DNA of 64,000 nt from an uncultured Loktanella sp. (GTDB lineage: Bacteria; Pseudomonadota; Alphaproteobacteria; Rhodobacterales; Rhodobacteraceae). Position numbers and translations under genes: made by a program. The DNA is taken from contig CAKZNT010000067.1 in assembly GCA_937132065.1 (NCBI GenBank), positions 1-64,000 on the forward strand. The letters are read 5' to 3'. The notes under the pieces are model-generated. The model worked only from the letters and a program-made list of their open reading frames with translations. It searched no databases and had not been told where the DNA came from. Shown piece by piece: positions 38,718-48,557 of the stretch (the stretch's first letter is position 1; each line of letters starts with the position of its first letter).

Positions 38718-39896
38718 TCAATCGTACAAACAGTCGCGGATTAACGTCAGCCCGCGCTGCATTTCTTGTGTTGGGGCGACCATGGCCACCCGAATAAAAC
38801 CATCACCGGGATTTGACCCGTTGACGTCGCGGCTAAGGTAAGCGCCAGGAAGCACGCGCACCCCTGTTTCCTGCCAAAGCCGCACAGCTGCGTCCTCACC
38901 GTTTTTCACGGGAAGCCACAGGAAAAAGCCTGCTTTGGGGCTGTCATACCCCGCAACATGACCAAAAATGTCATCTGCGATTTTGTATTTCGCACCGTAA
39001 AGCGCACGGTTCTCGACCACATGCGCCTCGTCGTTCCACACGGCTGTTGCGACCGCCTGAAGTGGTTCGGACAATGGCGCACCCGCAAAGGCGCGCAACG
39101 CACGGATGCGCTTGATGCTTTCAACGCCACCCGCGCAAAAACCAGAGCGCAACCCCGGCAGATTGGACCGCTTGGACAAAGAGTGGAAAATCACAACGCG
39201 ATCAGGGTCCGCCCCCATTTGATGCGCGATTTCCAAGGCGCCTGTCGGGGCTATGTCGCGGTAAATCTCCGAGTAACACTCGTCTGCGAATATGATGAAG
39301 TCATGCTTTTCAGCGAGCGTGATAAGGTCGCGCCAATAGGCTGCATCCGCAACCGCCCCTTGCGGGTTCGCTGGCGAACAGATGTAGGCAATCGCCGTGC
39401 GCCCCAAGACTTCTGCCGACAGACTGTTGAAGTCGGGCAAATTTCCGGTTTCAGGGGTCGCGGGCACATAAACAGGCTCTGCCCCGACCGAAAGCGCGGC
39501 AACGGCGTAAACTTGATAAAACGGATTTGGCGTCAGGATGACAGGCGTCTGGCCGTTCTTGGTTTCAGGGCAAAGCGCCATCGCCGCGTTATATAGCCCC
39601 TCGCGTGTGCCGTTGAGGGTCAGCAGATTGGCATGTGACACCTCAAGCCCGTAGCGGCGGTTCAGGAACCCCGCAATCGCATCAAGATGTGCGGGCGTGC
39701 CGTCATTGTTGGGGTATTTGGCAAATGAGGACAGGTTAGCCGCCAAAACATCACCCACGAATGCAGGAAACGCATGGCGCGGCTCGCCAATCGTCATATT
39801 GATCACTTCATCGGCTTGGGTCGGCACATCCAAAAGGGCGCGCAAACGGGGCCAAGTCGCGACCGGGAGGTTCGAAAACCGCTCGGGAAATACCAT
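38718..39896 (-). CDS. PLP aminotransferase, DapC-like
   Basis: The 392-residue fold-type I aminotransferase has [13 protein letters not shown] near the N-terminus, the substrate helix, [13 protein letters not shown], and the PLP lysine in [15 protein letters not shown] (near residue 240). The N-terminal [23 protein letters not shown] matches enzymes commonly annotated as succinyldiaminopimelate transaminase (DapC). dapD and dapE elsewhere in the window support this, but other amino-acid substrates are possible. It lies directly upstream of ftsK on the same strand. Confidence 0.78.
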   Translation of the reverse strand: MVFPERFSNLPVATWPRLRALLDVPTQADEVINMTIGEPRHAFPAFVGDVLAANLSSFAKYPNNDGTPAHLDAIAGFLNRRYGLEVSHANLLTLNGTREGLYNAAMALCPETKNGQTPVILTPNPFYQVYAVAALSVGAEPVYVPATPETGNLPDFNSLSAEVLGRTAIAYICSPANPQGAVADAAYWRDLITLAEKHDFIIFADECYSEIYRDIAPTGALEIAHQMGADPDRVVIFHSLSKRSNLPGLRSGFCAGGVESIKRIRALRAFAGAPLSEPLQAVATAVWNDEAHVVENRALYGAKYKIADDIFGHVAGYDSPKAGFFLWLPVKNGEDAAVRLWQETGVRVLPGAYLSRDVNGSNPGDGFIRVAMVAPTQEMQRGLTLIRDCLYD

Positions 39897-40015
39897 AACT
39901 GCCTCAATTTACGGGATCATTAACGTCCCGCTTTTGACCAAACTAGCCTGCGAAGGCGGGCTGTGTCCATTAAAAGCAGGGAACGATTCGCAATTGCGTG
40001 GCAAAATTGTGTCTT

Positions 40016-41347
40016 TTAGGACAAGGCCTTGCTTGCGGCAGCGCCGAGCCGCAGCAGCTTTTCCTCCGACATCGGCCCACTACTGAGCAAAATGCCGCAC
40101 GATGGCACGCCAGTGGGCAGCGACAGGCTCGCCCCGCCCATCAGGTTTTCAATGCGGGTATTGCGCAGCGCCAACAGGTTTTCCGTCTTGTAATAGGCAT
40201 CATCGGTCATCAACCGCGCGACATTTGGCGGCATGATCGGCGCGGTTGGCGTGATAATCGCGTCAAACCCAGACGTAGCCTGCGCATAGATTTGCCGGAT
40301 TTCGCGCAGTTTGATCCATGCCGCGACATAGTCGGCCGCAAGGATTGTCGCCCCGCCCCGCACCCGTTCAAGAATTTGCGGGAACATCTTTTCGGGGGCC
40401 GCCTCGACCCGATCCCGCCAATGCCCGTATGAATCCGCGCCGTAGAGAACGCCCGCGAGGTCATAGGCCTGTGCAACTTCGGGCACTTGAATGTGTTCAA
40501 CTGTCGCGCCTGCCGCCTGAAGCCGTTGCACCGCGCTTTGAAATGCGGCGCGCGGGGCGTCACGCAGGTCATCCATTGCGACCGTATCAAGGATCGCAAA
40601 TCGCGCGCCCTTGAGCGAAGCCTGTGCAAGATCGGCTCGCGTCCCGCCCTCCAGAGCAGCCAGAACAAGGGCGGCATCTTGCACAGAACGGCAGAGCGGC
40701 CCGACGGTATCGAAGGTTTCACATAGCGCCACGACCCCCGCGCAAGAGACCCGCCCGTGCGTGGTTTTCAGCCCGACAAGGTCGTTCCAAGCCGAGGGAA
40801 TACGCACCGAACCGCCTGTGTCAGAGCCGATTGCCGCCGCTGCCAAACCAAAGGCGACCGACGCCGCCGCGCCCGAACTTGACCCGCCCGGAGCCGCGCC
40901 TACATCGTTCTTGCAGGGGGGTGTTTCCATGATCGGGTTCAGGCCAAGCCCGCTGAATGCGATTTCAGACATATGTGTTTTGCCCAAGCAGACCAGCCCA
41001 GCCGCCGTTGCCGCCTTAAGCACCGCGGCATCATGCTCGGGAACGCGCCCCTCGAGCAGTTTTGTGCCCGCTTCGGTCACCGTTCCCGCCGTATCAAAGA
41101 GGTCTTTCCACGACACCGGCACGCCATCCAGCGGGCCAAGCCGCTGCCCCGATTGTGCGCGTAAACTGGCGGCTCTGGCTTCGGCGCGCGCCCGATCATG
41201 GGTGACACGCGCGTAAATGCGCCGGCTTTCAGGGTGCGCATCAATCGCGTCGAGATAGGTTTCGGTCAACGCCACAGGGTCGATTTCGCCCGCACCAATC
41301 CCGCGCCCCAGATCGGTCGCTGTCATCCAAAGCCAGTCCTGCATCAT
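40016..41347 (-). CDS. Amidase signature family protein
   Basis: The 443-residue protein belongs to the amidase signature family: Lys81 in VSWKDLF, the cis-serine in GGSSSGAAA (156-158) and the nucleophile Ser180 in GSDTGGSVR. It hydrolyses an amide, but whether GatA-like, urea-related or xenobiotic cannot be told. No gatB or gatC lies near it, so the tRNA amidotransferase subunit is unlikely. Two adjacent ATGs (41347 and 41344) could both start it. It is divergent from the UbiH-like gene. Confidence 0.84.
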   Translation of the reverse strand: MMQDWLWMTATDLGRGIGAGEIDPVALTETYLDAIDAHPESRRIYARVTHDRARAEARAASLRAQSGQRLGPLDGVPVSWKDLFDTAGTVTEAGTKLLEGRVPEHDAAVLKAATAAGLVCLGKTHMSEIAFSGLGLNPIMETPPCKNDVGAAPGGSSSGAAASVAFGLAAAAIGSDTGGSVRIPSAWNDLVGLKTTHGRVSCAGVVALCETFDTVGPLCRSVQDAALVLAALEGGTRADLAQASLKGARFAILDTVAMDDLRDAPRAAFQSAVQRLQAAGATVEHIQVPEVAQAYDLAGVLYGADSYGHWRDRVEAAPEKMFPQILERVRGGATILAADYVAAWIKLREIRQIYAQATSGFDAIITPTAPIMPPNVARLMTDDAYYKTENLLALRNTRIENLMGGASLSLPTGVPSCGILLSSGPMSEEKLLRLGAAASKALS

Positions 41348-41428
41348 GCCACCCTTTTCACAATTTTCCACAGCCTAGCGACACCGCAGCGCATGGACAA
41401 TCCCACCACGCTGCCCATATTGCAGGGT

Positions 41429-42640
41429 ATGAAAACGGATTTGATCATTGTCGGCGGCGGCCTCAACGGCCCTGCCCTTGCCATCGCAGCAGCCCGCGCA
41501 GGGTTTACTGTCACCATTATTGATGCACTGCCCAAAGCCGCGCGAAAGACACGCGATTTTGACGGGCGGTCCTATGCGCTTGCGCTCGCGAGCAAGCGGC
41601 TTTTGCATGGGGTTGGCGTCTGGTCTGCGATTGCAGAACATGCGCAGCCGATGCTTGAAATCAAGGTCACGGACGGGCGCGCGGGCGAAGGGCCAGCCCC
41701 GTGGATGATGCACTTTGATCATACTGAAATCGAGGAAGGTCCGATGGGCTTCATGGTCGAGGACCGCCACCTGCGGGTCGCGTTTCTTGATGCGATGGAC
41801 GCGCATGACAACATCACCCAGATCGACGGCGACACGGTTGTGGCGCAAGCGGTCGAGGCGGCTGGCGTTTCGGTCACGCTCGCGTCAGGCAAGGAGATCG
41901 CGGGTCAGCTTTTGATCGGATCGGACGGGCGCTCTAGCGGCACTGCGAAACGAGCCGGGATCAAGCGGATCGGCTGGGGCTATGGCCAGACTGCAATTGT
42001 CTGCGCTGTTGGTCACGAAAAACCGCACGGCGGCATCGCCCACCAGTTCTTTATGCCCAATGGTCCCTTGGCGATCCTGCCGCTTACGGGTCAACGATCG
42101 TCGATTGTCTGGAGCGAAAGCACAGAGCGGGCCGCACAGGTTATGGCGCTTGACGATGACGGGTTTCTTGAGGCATTGCGCCCCGCCTTCGGCAGTTTTC
42201 TGGGGCAAATTTCCCTGACGGGCGCGCGGTTTACCTACCCGCTTGGCCTGACATTGGCGCAAAGTTTTATCGCTGACCGCATGGCCTTGATCGGGGACGC
42301 GGCGCACGGGATGCACCCGATTGCGGGGCAAGGCCTGAACGCGGGCTTGCGTGATGTGGCCGCCCTGATGGACGTGCTAACAGAGGCGCGCAGCCACGGC
42401 GAAGATATCGGCGGGCCGCTGGTTCTGGCGCGCTATCAGCAATGGCGCAGGTTCGACACAACCTCGCTCGCGCTGGCGACTGACACATTCAATAGATTGT
42501 TTTCAAACGATAACCCAATTCTGCGCGCCGCCCGCGATGTTGGCATGGGCCTGATCAATGGCGCAGCACCCTTGCGCCGTGGCTTCATCAGAGAGGCCGC
42601 AGGGCTCACGGGCGAATTGCCAAGTTTGATGCAGGGCTAA
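41429..42640 (+). CDS. FAD-dependent UbiH/COQ6 family monooxygenase
   Basis: The 403-residue flavoprotein has GGGLNGP for FAD binding (9-15), DGRSYALALASKRLL, and the second FAD motif GDAAHGMHPIAGQGLNAGLRDVAAL. The family hydroxylates the ring of ubiquinone precursors. The exact position (UbiH, UbiF or UbiL) cannot be set from the sequence. An earlier ATG at 41393 would add 12 residues; neither has a strong ribosome site. It ends convergently, sharing CTAA with the next gene. Confidence 0.84.
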   Translation: MKTDLIIVGGGLNGPALAIAAARAGFTVTIIDALPKAARKTRDFDGRSYALALASKRLLHGVGVWSAIAEHAQPMLEIKVTDGRAGEGPAPWMMHFDHTEIEEGPMGFMVEDRHLRVAFLDAMDAHDNITQIDGDTVVAQAVEAAGVSVTLASGKEIAGQLLIGSDGRSSGTAKRAGIKRIGWGYGQTAIVCAVGHEKPHGGIAHQFFMPNGPLAILPLTGQRSSIVWSESTERAAQVMALDDDGFLEALRPAFGSFLGQISLTGARFTYPLGLTLAQSFIADRMALIGDAAHGMHPIAGQGLNAGLRDVAALMDVLTEARSHGEDIGGPLVLARYQQWRRFDTTSLALATDTFNRLFSNDNPILRAARDVGMGLINGAAPLRRGFIREAAGLTGELPSLMQG

Positions 42641-42894
42641 CGCGGTTTGACGCTAACGTGTTTGGTGCGCACCGCGCCCCAATAGGCCTCGTCATCTAGA
42701 ATTTTACGGGGCAGACGATCCCGCAAAAACCGTCGACTGCTGAAAACCGACACCTCGACCACGGCATCATCGCCGTGTCGCGGCAGCGTATCCTCCAAGA
42801 ACCCCTCGCGCAAAAATGCCTCGCGCGACTTGAGGCGTTTGATATCGGCCCGCACCATCGCAAGTTCGTCAGCAGGGTGGATGTTTCTAACCAT
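42637..42894 (-). CDS. Conserved small protein of unknown function
   Basis: This is an 85-residue, charged cytoplasmic protein (MVRNIHPADELAMVRADIKR, then FSSRRFLRDRLPRKILDD). The N-terminal half looks helical and the rest mixed. I do not recognise a family. It lies downstream of Trm112 on the same strand. Its stop shares four bases with the UbiH-like gene stop. Confidence 0.6.
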   Translation of the reverse strand: MVRNIHPADELAMVRADIKRLKSREAFLREGFLEDTLPRHGDDAVVEVSVFSSRRFLRDRLPRKILDDEAYWGAVRTKHVSVKPR

Positions 42895-42962
42895 AAAGAC
42901 CTCATCACTTAGACCCGCCCAGATAAACCCAAGCCGATTAAAAATTGATAAAGCCCAGCGCG

Positions 42963-43142
42963 TTATTCGAGCGCGCGCGCCTCGTCCAAGAGCATCACAG
43001 GGATGCCATTGCGGATCGGAAACGCGAGGTTGGCGCCTTTGGAAACCAGCTCTTGCGCCTCGGCGTCATACTCCAGTCGGCCACGCGTTTGCGGACAGAT
43101 CAGGGCTTCCAGCATTTTGGGATCAAAACTGGTGTTAGTCAT
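42963..43142 (-). CDS. Trm112 family protein
   Basis: This 59-residue protein, [20 protein letters not shown] with [21 protein letters not shown], matches the Trm112/UPF0434 fold that activates methyltransferases. Only one cysteine (ICPQTRG) remains of the zinc set, as is common in this class. Its start overlaps the LON-domain gene stop by four bases (ATGA), so it is coupled. It is easily missed because of its length. Confidence 0.82.
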   Translation of the reverse strand: MTNTSFDPKMLEALICPQTRGRLEYDAEAQELVSKGANLAFPIRNGIPVMLLDEARALE

Positions 43143-43780
43143 TGCATCAACTCCTCTGCGGACCCGCCGCGCAGGCTAAATTCTATCAACGTAGTGAGGG
43201 TTTCGCGCCGTGTCGTCAAGGAAGGGGCTTCGAGGAGCGCCTGCTTGTCTTCGGGCGCAAACGGGCACAGCATCGACAGCGAATTGATCAGCAACTCGTC
43301 GTCCGCTTCTTGCAGGCTTTCCCAATCTGTAGAGAGGTTTTCCTGTTCGAAATAGCGGCCAAGCGCGTCCATGAAGCTATTGCGGTTAAAGGACGTATCG
43401 GCCTCGTCGTCGCCAAGGTCGCGCTCGAACCCCTGCCACGACACCCGACAACTGCGATAGGGCGTTGCGCCATCCACCTCGTTGAGAATCCGATACCGCG
43501 AGACACCTGACATGGTGATCATATAGCGCCCGTCCTCGGTCTCTGAAAACGCGGTCACCCGCCCCGCGCAGCCGATACTATGCAGCTTTCCTGACGCATT
43601 GGGCGCGGTATAGGGCTGCACCATTCCGATCAGCCGATCATCCGTTTTCAGGATATCGTCAAGCATCTGGAGGTAGCGCGGCTCGAACAGATGTAGCGGC
43701 AACCGCGAGCGCGGCAGCAGCAGCGCCCCTGGCAGCGGAAAGACAGGGATCACGCCAGGCAGGATAGGAAGCTTTGTCAT
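43139..43780 (-). CDS. LON substrate-binding-domain protein
   Basis: The 213-residue protein consists of the N-terminal (substrate-binding) domain of Lon without ATPase or protease: [30 protein letters not shown] is the signature. It probably binds unfolded proteins or helps another protease. It lies 26 bases after the thioredoxin/TPR gene and overlaps Trm112 by four bases, in a likely operon of protein-quality genes. Confidence 0.87.
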   Translation of the reverse strand: MTKLPILPGVIPVFPLPGALLLPRSRLPLHLFEPRYLQMLDDILKTDDRLIGMVQPYTAPNASGKLHSIGCAGRVTAFSETEDGRYMITMSGVSRYRILNEVDGATPYRSCRVSWQGFERDLGDDEADTSFNRNSFMDALGRYFEQENLSTDWESLQEADDELLINSLSMLCPFAPEDKQALLEAPSLTTRRETLTTLIEFSLRGGSAEELMQ

Positions 43781-43806
43781 AATCTCAACCTAGACCGATT
43801 TGCCCG

Positions 43807-44718
43807 TCAGACAAATATCATTGATGACAGCTTGCGCCGCCCTGCCAATGCAATCGGATCTTGCGGCGGTAGCGCGTCAAAGATCGTGAACAATTCCGCA
43901 CGGGCTGCCCCCTCATTCCATTCGCGATCACGGCGGAACAGCTCGAGCAATTGGTCAACCGCCCCCTGCGTGTCGTCGTTCGCCATCAGCGCATTGGCAA
44001 GCTCGAGGCGGGCTTGATGGTCATCAGGGTTCGCTGCAACTTTGGCGGTCAATTCGTCAACTGGCCCCGCGCCCTCTGCCTTGCGGGCCAAGGCGATCTG
44101 CGCATGTGCGGCCTCAAGGGCAGCGTGCGTTGAAATCTCGGCAGGTGCGCCATTCAAAACGGCCTCTGCCTGATCAACCTCGCCCAGCGCAAGGTGCGCG
44201 CGGACCAAGCCACCGTAAGCAACCGCGTGATTGCCGTCTTCGGACAAAATGGCCGCGAATGTCTCAACCGCATCGGCGGCATCGCCATTGGCCAGCATTT
44301 CTTCCGCGGCCTCAACCGCGTCTTCAAGCCCGTTATCCGGCTCTGGACCCATTGCCGCGATTTTCTCGACGAATGCGTCAATCTCGGAAGGTGGCAGCGC
44401 CCCTTGGAAGCCGTCAACGGGCTTGCCCTCATAGAACGCATAGACGGTCGGGATCGACTGCACCCGTAGCTGGCCCGCATAGGCGGGGTTCGCGTCAACG
44501 TCGATTTTGACAAGCTTCACACGGCCCTCTGCCTTTGTGACCGCCGCCTCGATTGCCGGCCCAAGCGTCTTGCAAGGCCCACACCACGGCGCCCAGAAAT
44601 CCACGATGACGGGCACATTTTGCGACGCCTCGATGACGTCCTGCACGAAGGTATCGTCCGTGCCATCAACGATATGTTCCGATGCGGCTGGGGCCGCCTG
44701 TTCGCCAAGTCCTAGCAT
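43807..44718 (-). CDS. ybbN: Thioredoxin-TPR protein (YbbN/CnoX-like)
   Basis: The 303 residues hold an N-terminal thioredoxin domain with the intact active site WCGPC (Cys46, Cys49) and a C-terminal domain of TPR-like helices (about 130-300). This is the CnoX/YbbN layout, a chaperedoxin that protects and delivers oxidised proteins to GroEL. E. coli YbbN lacks the CXXC, whereas this one keeps it, so a redox role is likely. Followed by LON and Trm112 genes. Confidence 0.88.
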   Translation of the reverse strand: MLGLGEQAAPAASEHIVDGTDDTFVQDVIEASQNVPVIVDFWAPWCGPCKTLGPAIEAAVTKAEGRVKLVKIDVDANPAYAGQLRVQSIPTVYAFYEGKPVDGFQGALPPSEIDAFVEKIAAMGPEPDNGLEDAVEAAEEMLANGDAADAVETFAAILSEDGNHAVAYGGLVRAHLALGEVDQAEAVLNGAPAEISTHAALEAAHAQIALARKAEGAGPVDELTAKVAANPDDHQARLELANALMANDDTQGAVDQLLELFRRDREWNEGAARAELFTIFDALPPQDPIALAGRRKLSSMIFV

Positions 44719-44781
44719 GGGTCTTTCTCCAAATTCCGAGGTTACCCTCTATATGTGTGCTGATCGCAAAAGGCCAAGCCC

Positions 44782-45570
44782 CTAGAGGTCAAAAGTCGCG
44801 AAAACGGGCGCGTGGTCGCTTGGTTTTTCCCAGCCGCGCGCGTGCCGCACAACGCGGCTAGAGTGGCCTGCGTTCGCGATGTCGGAGGTCGCCCAAATGT
44901 GGTCGAGGCGGCGTCCCTTGTCGGCCCCGTCCCAATCGGCGGCGCGGTAGGACCACCAGCTATAAAGCTTTCCTTCGGGAATATCGGCGCGGGTCACATC
45001 GACCCAGTTGCCCGCGTCCTGCACCTGCGCGAGCGCCTCGACCTCGGCAGGTGTGTGGCTCACAACCTTGAGCAGCTTTTTGTGATCCCAGACGTCATCT
45101 TCGCGCGGCGCGATATTGAGGTCGCCAACGAGGATTGACTTCTGCGGGGCGTCAGCGTGAAACGCATCACGCATCTCGGCCAGATAATCCATTTTCTGCC
45201 CAAACTTTTCGTTGATCTCGCGGTCGGGCTTGTCGCCGCCTGCGGGCACGTAAAAGTTGTGGATCGTGACGCCATTGGCCAGCCGTCCGGCGATGTGGCG
45301 GGCATGGCCAAGCTGGGCGTAGTCCTCTGCGCCTGCCTCTTCAATCGGCATCTTCGAGAGGATCGCGACCCCGTTATACCCCTTTTGGCCACGCGCGACC
45401 ATGTGGGTGTAGCCGAGCGCCTGAAATTGCTCTAGCGGGATCTTATCAACGGGGCTTTTGCATTCTTGCAGGCATAGCACATCGGGTTGCTCGTCGCGCA
45501 TCAGTTGCGCAACAAGGTCTTCGCGCAGACGGACGGAATTGATATTCCAAGTGGCGAGTGTAAACGTCAT
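44782..45570 (-). CDS. xth: Exodeoxyribonuclease III
   Basis: This base-excision repair AP endonuclease has 262 residues: ATWNINSVRLRE, catalytic Glu36 in LCLQECKSP, VGDLNIAPREDDVWD, and the closing WATSDIANAGHSSRVVRHARGWEKPSDHAPVFATFDL. All catalytic blocks are intact. It lies 63 bases before the thioredoxin-TPR gene and nine after the asparaginase gene. Confidence 0.95.
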   Translation of the reverse strand: MTFTLATWNINSVRLREDLVAQLMRDEQPDVLCLQECKSPVDKIPLEQFQALGYTHMVARGQKGYNGVAILSKMPIEEAGAEDYAQLGHARHIAGRLANGVTIHNFYVPAGGDKPDREINEKFGQKMDYLAEMRDAFHADAPQKSILVGDLNIAPREDDVWDHKKLLKVVSHTPAEVEALAQVQDAGNWVDVTRADIPEGKLYSWWSYRAADWDGADKGRRLDHIWATSDIANAGHSSRVVRHARGWEKPSDHAPVFATFDL

Positions 45571-45579
45571 GGTAAGTCC

Positions 45580-46569
45580 TTACAAAAGAGCAGCAGCAGG
45601 GCGGGTATAACCCACATGCGTGCCGCGCCAGTTTCTCATGTCGGTGGTCATGCGCGCCTTGGTGGCGGGGTGGTTGGCATCCAGAACGCCAAGCTTGACC
45701 AAAATCGCGGCAATCGCGGCCTCGGAGGCACGGGTGGCCCCATCAGCAATCTTGAGCGCAACGCCCATTTTTAGCGCAGGGATAATCGCCACAAAGACAC
45801 CCTCGGCCCCTGTCTTGATCGCGACCTTATGGTCCATCGCGCGCATCAGGTCGGTGCAGGCACGGGTTTCGCCTGCGACCAGTTCGGGGTAGGTCATCAT
45901 CGCCTCACGCAGCTTCACCATCGACTGCTGACGCAAATCGCCCGTTGTCTTGGCACTGGCAAAGGCCGCCATCGAGCGCGCAAGACCATGCACGGTGCAA
46001 GCCTGATTTGGCGCAGAGCAACCGTCGATGCCGTAAGTCGGGCTTGTCTCTTGGGTCGTTTCCTCGAATGCGGCCTTGCCCATCTTTTGCACGGGATGAT
46101 CAAGCAGTTCATAGTCAGCCGCCCCTTTGATGTGCTTGTTGAGGGTCAAAAACCCTGTGTGTTTGCCAGAGCAGTTGTTGTGGATCTGGCATGGCTGCTC
46201 GCCTGCGCGGATCAACGCCTCGCGCGCGTCCTTGTCGCTAGGCGTTTGCGGACCACAGCGGAAATCGGCGTCAGTGTAGCCCAAGTCCTTGAGCCAAAGC
46301 GCAACGCGGTCGGTATGGATCGCGGCCCCCTGATGGGAGGCACAAGAAAGCGCCAACTGTTCCGTCGTCAAATGCGCCCCTGCCCCGCTTTCAAGCAAAG
46401 GCAGCGCTTGGATCATCTTGCACGAGGAGCGCGGAAAGATCACAGCGGAAGGATCACCCCACGCATGCACAACCTGCCCCGCCTCGTCACAGACAACAGC
46501 GTGGCCTTGGTGCACACATTCCAGCAAGTCATTGCGCCAGATTTCGACTAAATCAACAGGGCGTCCCAT
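45580..46569 (-). CDS. Asparaginase, Rhizobium-type II family
   Basis: The 329-residue protein matches the asparaginase II family first described in rhizobia, distinct from the E. coli enzyme: MGRPVDLVEIWRNDLLECVH, FPRSSCKMIQALPL with the Ser-Ser-Cys-Lys block, CASHQGAAIH, and NNCSGKHTGFLTL. The Cys and Lys residues of the active site are visible. AAAGGA lies six bases before ATG 46569; longer in-frame openings lack a good site. It converts asparagine to aspartate. Confidence 0.86.
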   Translation of the reverse strand: MGRPVDLVEIWRNDLLECVHQGHAVVCDEAGQVVHAWGDPSAVIFPRSSCKMIQALPLLESGAGAHLTTEQLALSCASHQGAAIHTDRVALWLKDLGYTDADFRCGPQTPSDKDAREALIRAGEQPCQIHNNCSGKHTGFLTLNKHIKGAADYELLDHPVQKMGKAAFEETTQETSPTYGIDGCSAPNQACTVHGLARSMAAFASAKTTGDLRQQSMVKLREAMMTYPELVAGETRACTDLMRAMDHKVAIKTGAEGVFVAIIPALKMGVALKIADGATRASEAAIAAILVKLGVLDANHPATKARMTTDMRNWRGTHVGYTRPAAALL

Positions 46570-46756
46570 GGGTAATCCTTTCATTGCGGCGGGATTATGC
46601 GGCCTGAACAAATCAGGGCTTTCCCAACCGAGCGGTTTTTTGCTACCATCTTCGGTATCGAGTTGAAACAGTTCCCGCCAGTCGAAAAGGTGCCATAAAG
46701 ATGCGCCACGGCAAATCGGAACATCCAGAGGCAAGGACAGCTTGGAGGCTGTAGGT

Positions 46757-47284
46757 ATGATTTTGAAATTTTCTCGCGCAATTGGCGTGATCGCGGCATG
46801 CGCCATTGGTTCATCCGCAGTAGCACAAGAAAGCAACAACCGCGTTGCGGCAAACACCGATTGGTCTGTGTTCGTTGAGGATAGCCCTAAGGAATGCTGG
46901 GGCGTGTCAGCCCCCAAAGAGTCCGTGAACACCAAAGACGGTCAGGTTGTCTCGGTGCGCCGCGGCGAAGTTTTGCTATTCGTCTTCTACCGTCCGGGCG
47001 CTTCCGTGCAGGGGCAAGTCGCGTTTACGGGCGGCTATCCATTTGCAAGCGGATCAACCGCTACGATGGAAATCGCGGGCTCTACGTTCCAGTTGTTCAC
47101 AGAGGGCGAATGGGCTTGGCCTGCCACCCCGGAAGATGACGCAAAGATCGTGGCCGCCATGAAGCGTGGCGCAGACACCACACTGACGGCCCGTTCGGGT
47201 CGCGGCACGCAGACCGCTGACAAGTTTAGCCTGCTTGGCTTTACCGCTGCTGTCGAAGAAGCCGCAAAGCGCTGCGCGAGCTAA
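46757..47284 (+). CDS. ialB: Invasion-associated locus B family protein
   Basis: The 175-residue protein is exported: signal peptide ending SSAVAQ, then an IalB-type beta-sandwich with DWSVFV, CWGVSAP, RGEVLLFVFYRPG and GAFKLFTEG-like GSTFQLFTEGEW. A Cys near 40 and one at the C-terminus (KRCAS) may pair. The name comes from Bartonella, but in free-living alphaproteobacteria it is a periplasmic protein of unknown role. GGAGG gives a good ribosome site. Terminator follows. Confidence 0.82.
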   Translation: MILKFSRAIGVIAACAIGSSAVAQESNNRVAANTDWSVFVEDSPKECWGVSAPKESVNTKDGQVVSVRRGEVLLFVFYRPGASVQGQVAFTGGYPFASGSTATMEIAGSTFQLFTEGEWAWPATPEDDAKIVAAMKRGADTTLTARSGRGTQTADKFSLLGFTAAVEEAAKRCAS

Positions 47285-47310
47285 AGCCAGCCACACATTA
47301 TTCACGTTAT

Positions 47311-47341
47311 GAGGCGGTTTCTTGCAGGAGCCGCCTCTTTT
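47311..47341 (+). terminator. Intrinsic terminator after ialB
   Basis: GAGGCGG (47311-47317) pairs with CCGCCTC (47331-47337), with a 13-base loop and a TTTT tail (47338-47341). It lies 27 bases after the ialB stop and before rlmN. Confidence 0.72.
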
Positions 47342-47381
47342 GCCTATATGAGGCGCTTAACCCCCAGTTGAGGTAGGCACT

Positions 47382-48557
47382 ATGGACGCGACAGCACCGA
47401 TCACCCAAGACGTGATGACCATTCCCCGCAAGGCGGAAGACGGTCTGCCGAACCTGATCGGCATGTCTCGCGAACAGATGAAAGAGGCGCTGATTGCCGC
47501 TGGCACATCTGAAAAGCAGGTGAAAATGCGCCTGAACCAGATTTGGTCGTGGCTTTATCACTGGGGCGTGCGTGACTTTGGGGAAATGACCAACCTGTCA
47601 AAAGATTTTCGCGCCATGCTCGAAGAGAAGTTTGTCATCGCCCTGCCAGAGGTTGTGACCCGTCAGGTGTCTGACGATGGCACGCGCAAGTTTTTGGTGC
47701 GGATCGCAGGCGGCCATGAGGTCGAGGTGGTTTATATCCCCGAGAAAGATCGCGGCACGCTCTGCATTTCCAGCCAAGTGGGCTGCACGCTGACCTGTTC
47801 GTTCTGCCATACGGGCACGCAAAAACTGGTGCGCAACCTGACCACAGCCGAGATCATCGGGCAGGTCATGCTGGCCCGCGACGACCTTGGCGAATGGCCC
47901 GTTCCCGGTGCGCCAAATGAGGAAGGGCGCTTGTTGTCCAACGTCGTGTTGATGGGCATGGGCGAGCCGCTTTATAACTTCGAGAACGTGCGTGACGCGA
48001 TGAAGATCGCGATGGACCCTGACGGCATCCAGCTTTCGCGCCGCCGCATCACCCTGTCCACATCCGGCGTTGTCCCCGAGATTGCCCGCACCGCAGAAGA
48101 AATCGGCTGCATGCTCGCGATTTCGTTCCACGCGACCACGGACGAGGTGCGCGACAAGCTGGTTCCGATCAACAAGAAATGGAATCTTGAGGTGCTTTTG
48201 CAGTCCTTGCGCGATTATCCAAAGGTTTCCAATTCGGAGCGGATCACCTTTGAATATGTGATGCTGCACGGCGTGAACGATAGCGACGAAGACGCGCACC
48301 GCCTTGTGAAACTGATCGAGGGCATCCCCGCGAAAATCAACTTGATCCCGTTCAACGAATGGCCCGGCGCGCCTTATACCCGCTCGTCAAACAACCGCAT
48401 CCGCGCCTTTGCCGAGATCATTCATAACGCTGGCTATTCTTCCCCGATCCGCAAGCCGCGCGGCGAGGACATTATGGCCGCCTGTGGTCAGCTAAAGTCC
48501 GCAACCGAGCGCGCGCGCAAGTCACGCGCCCAGATTGCGGCAGAAACCGGCGGTTAA
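47382..48557 (+). CDS. rlmN: 23S rRNA/tRNA (adenine C2)-methyltransferase RlmN
   Basis: RlmN is a radical-SAM enzyme that methylates A2503 of 23S rRNA and A37 of some tRNAs. The 391-residue protein has the CXXXCXXC cluster motif at Cys135, Cys139 and Cys142, the [14 protein letters not shown] block, and the C-terminal catalytic Cys in DIMAACGQL. Length and order are typical. It shares its stop (TTAA) with the RTX gene on the other strand. Confidence 0.95.
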   Translation: MDATAPITQDVMTIPRKAEDGLPNLIGMSREQMKEALIAAGTSEKQVKMRLNQIWSWLYHWGVRDFGEMTNLSKDFRAMLEEKFVIALPEVVTRQVSDDGTRKFLVRIAGGHEVEVVYIPEKDRGTLCISSQVGCTLTCSFCHTGTQKLVRNLTTAEIIGQVMLARDDLGEWPVPGAPNEEGRLLSNVVLMGMGEPLYNFENVRDAMKIAMDPDGIQLSRRRITLSTSGVVPEIARTAEEIGCMLAISFHATTDEVRDKLVPINKKWNLEVLLQSLRDYPKVSNSERITFEYVMLHGVNDSDEDAHRLVKLIEGIPAKINLIPFNEWPGAPYTRSSNNRIRAFAEIIHNAGYSSPIRKPRGEDIMAACGQLKSATERARKSRAQIAAETGG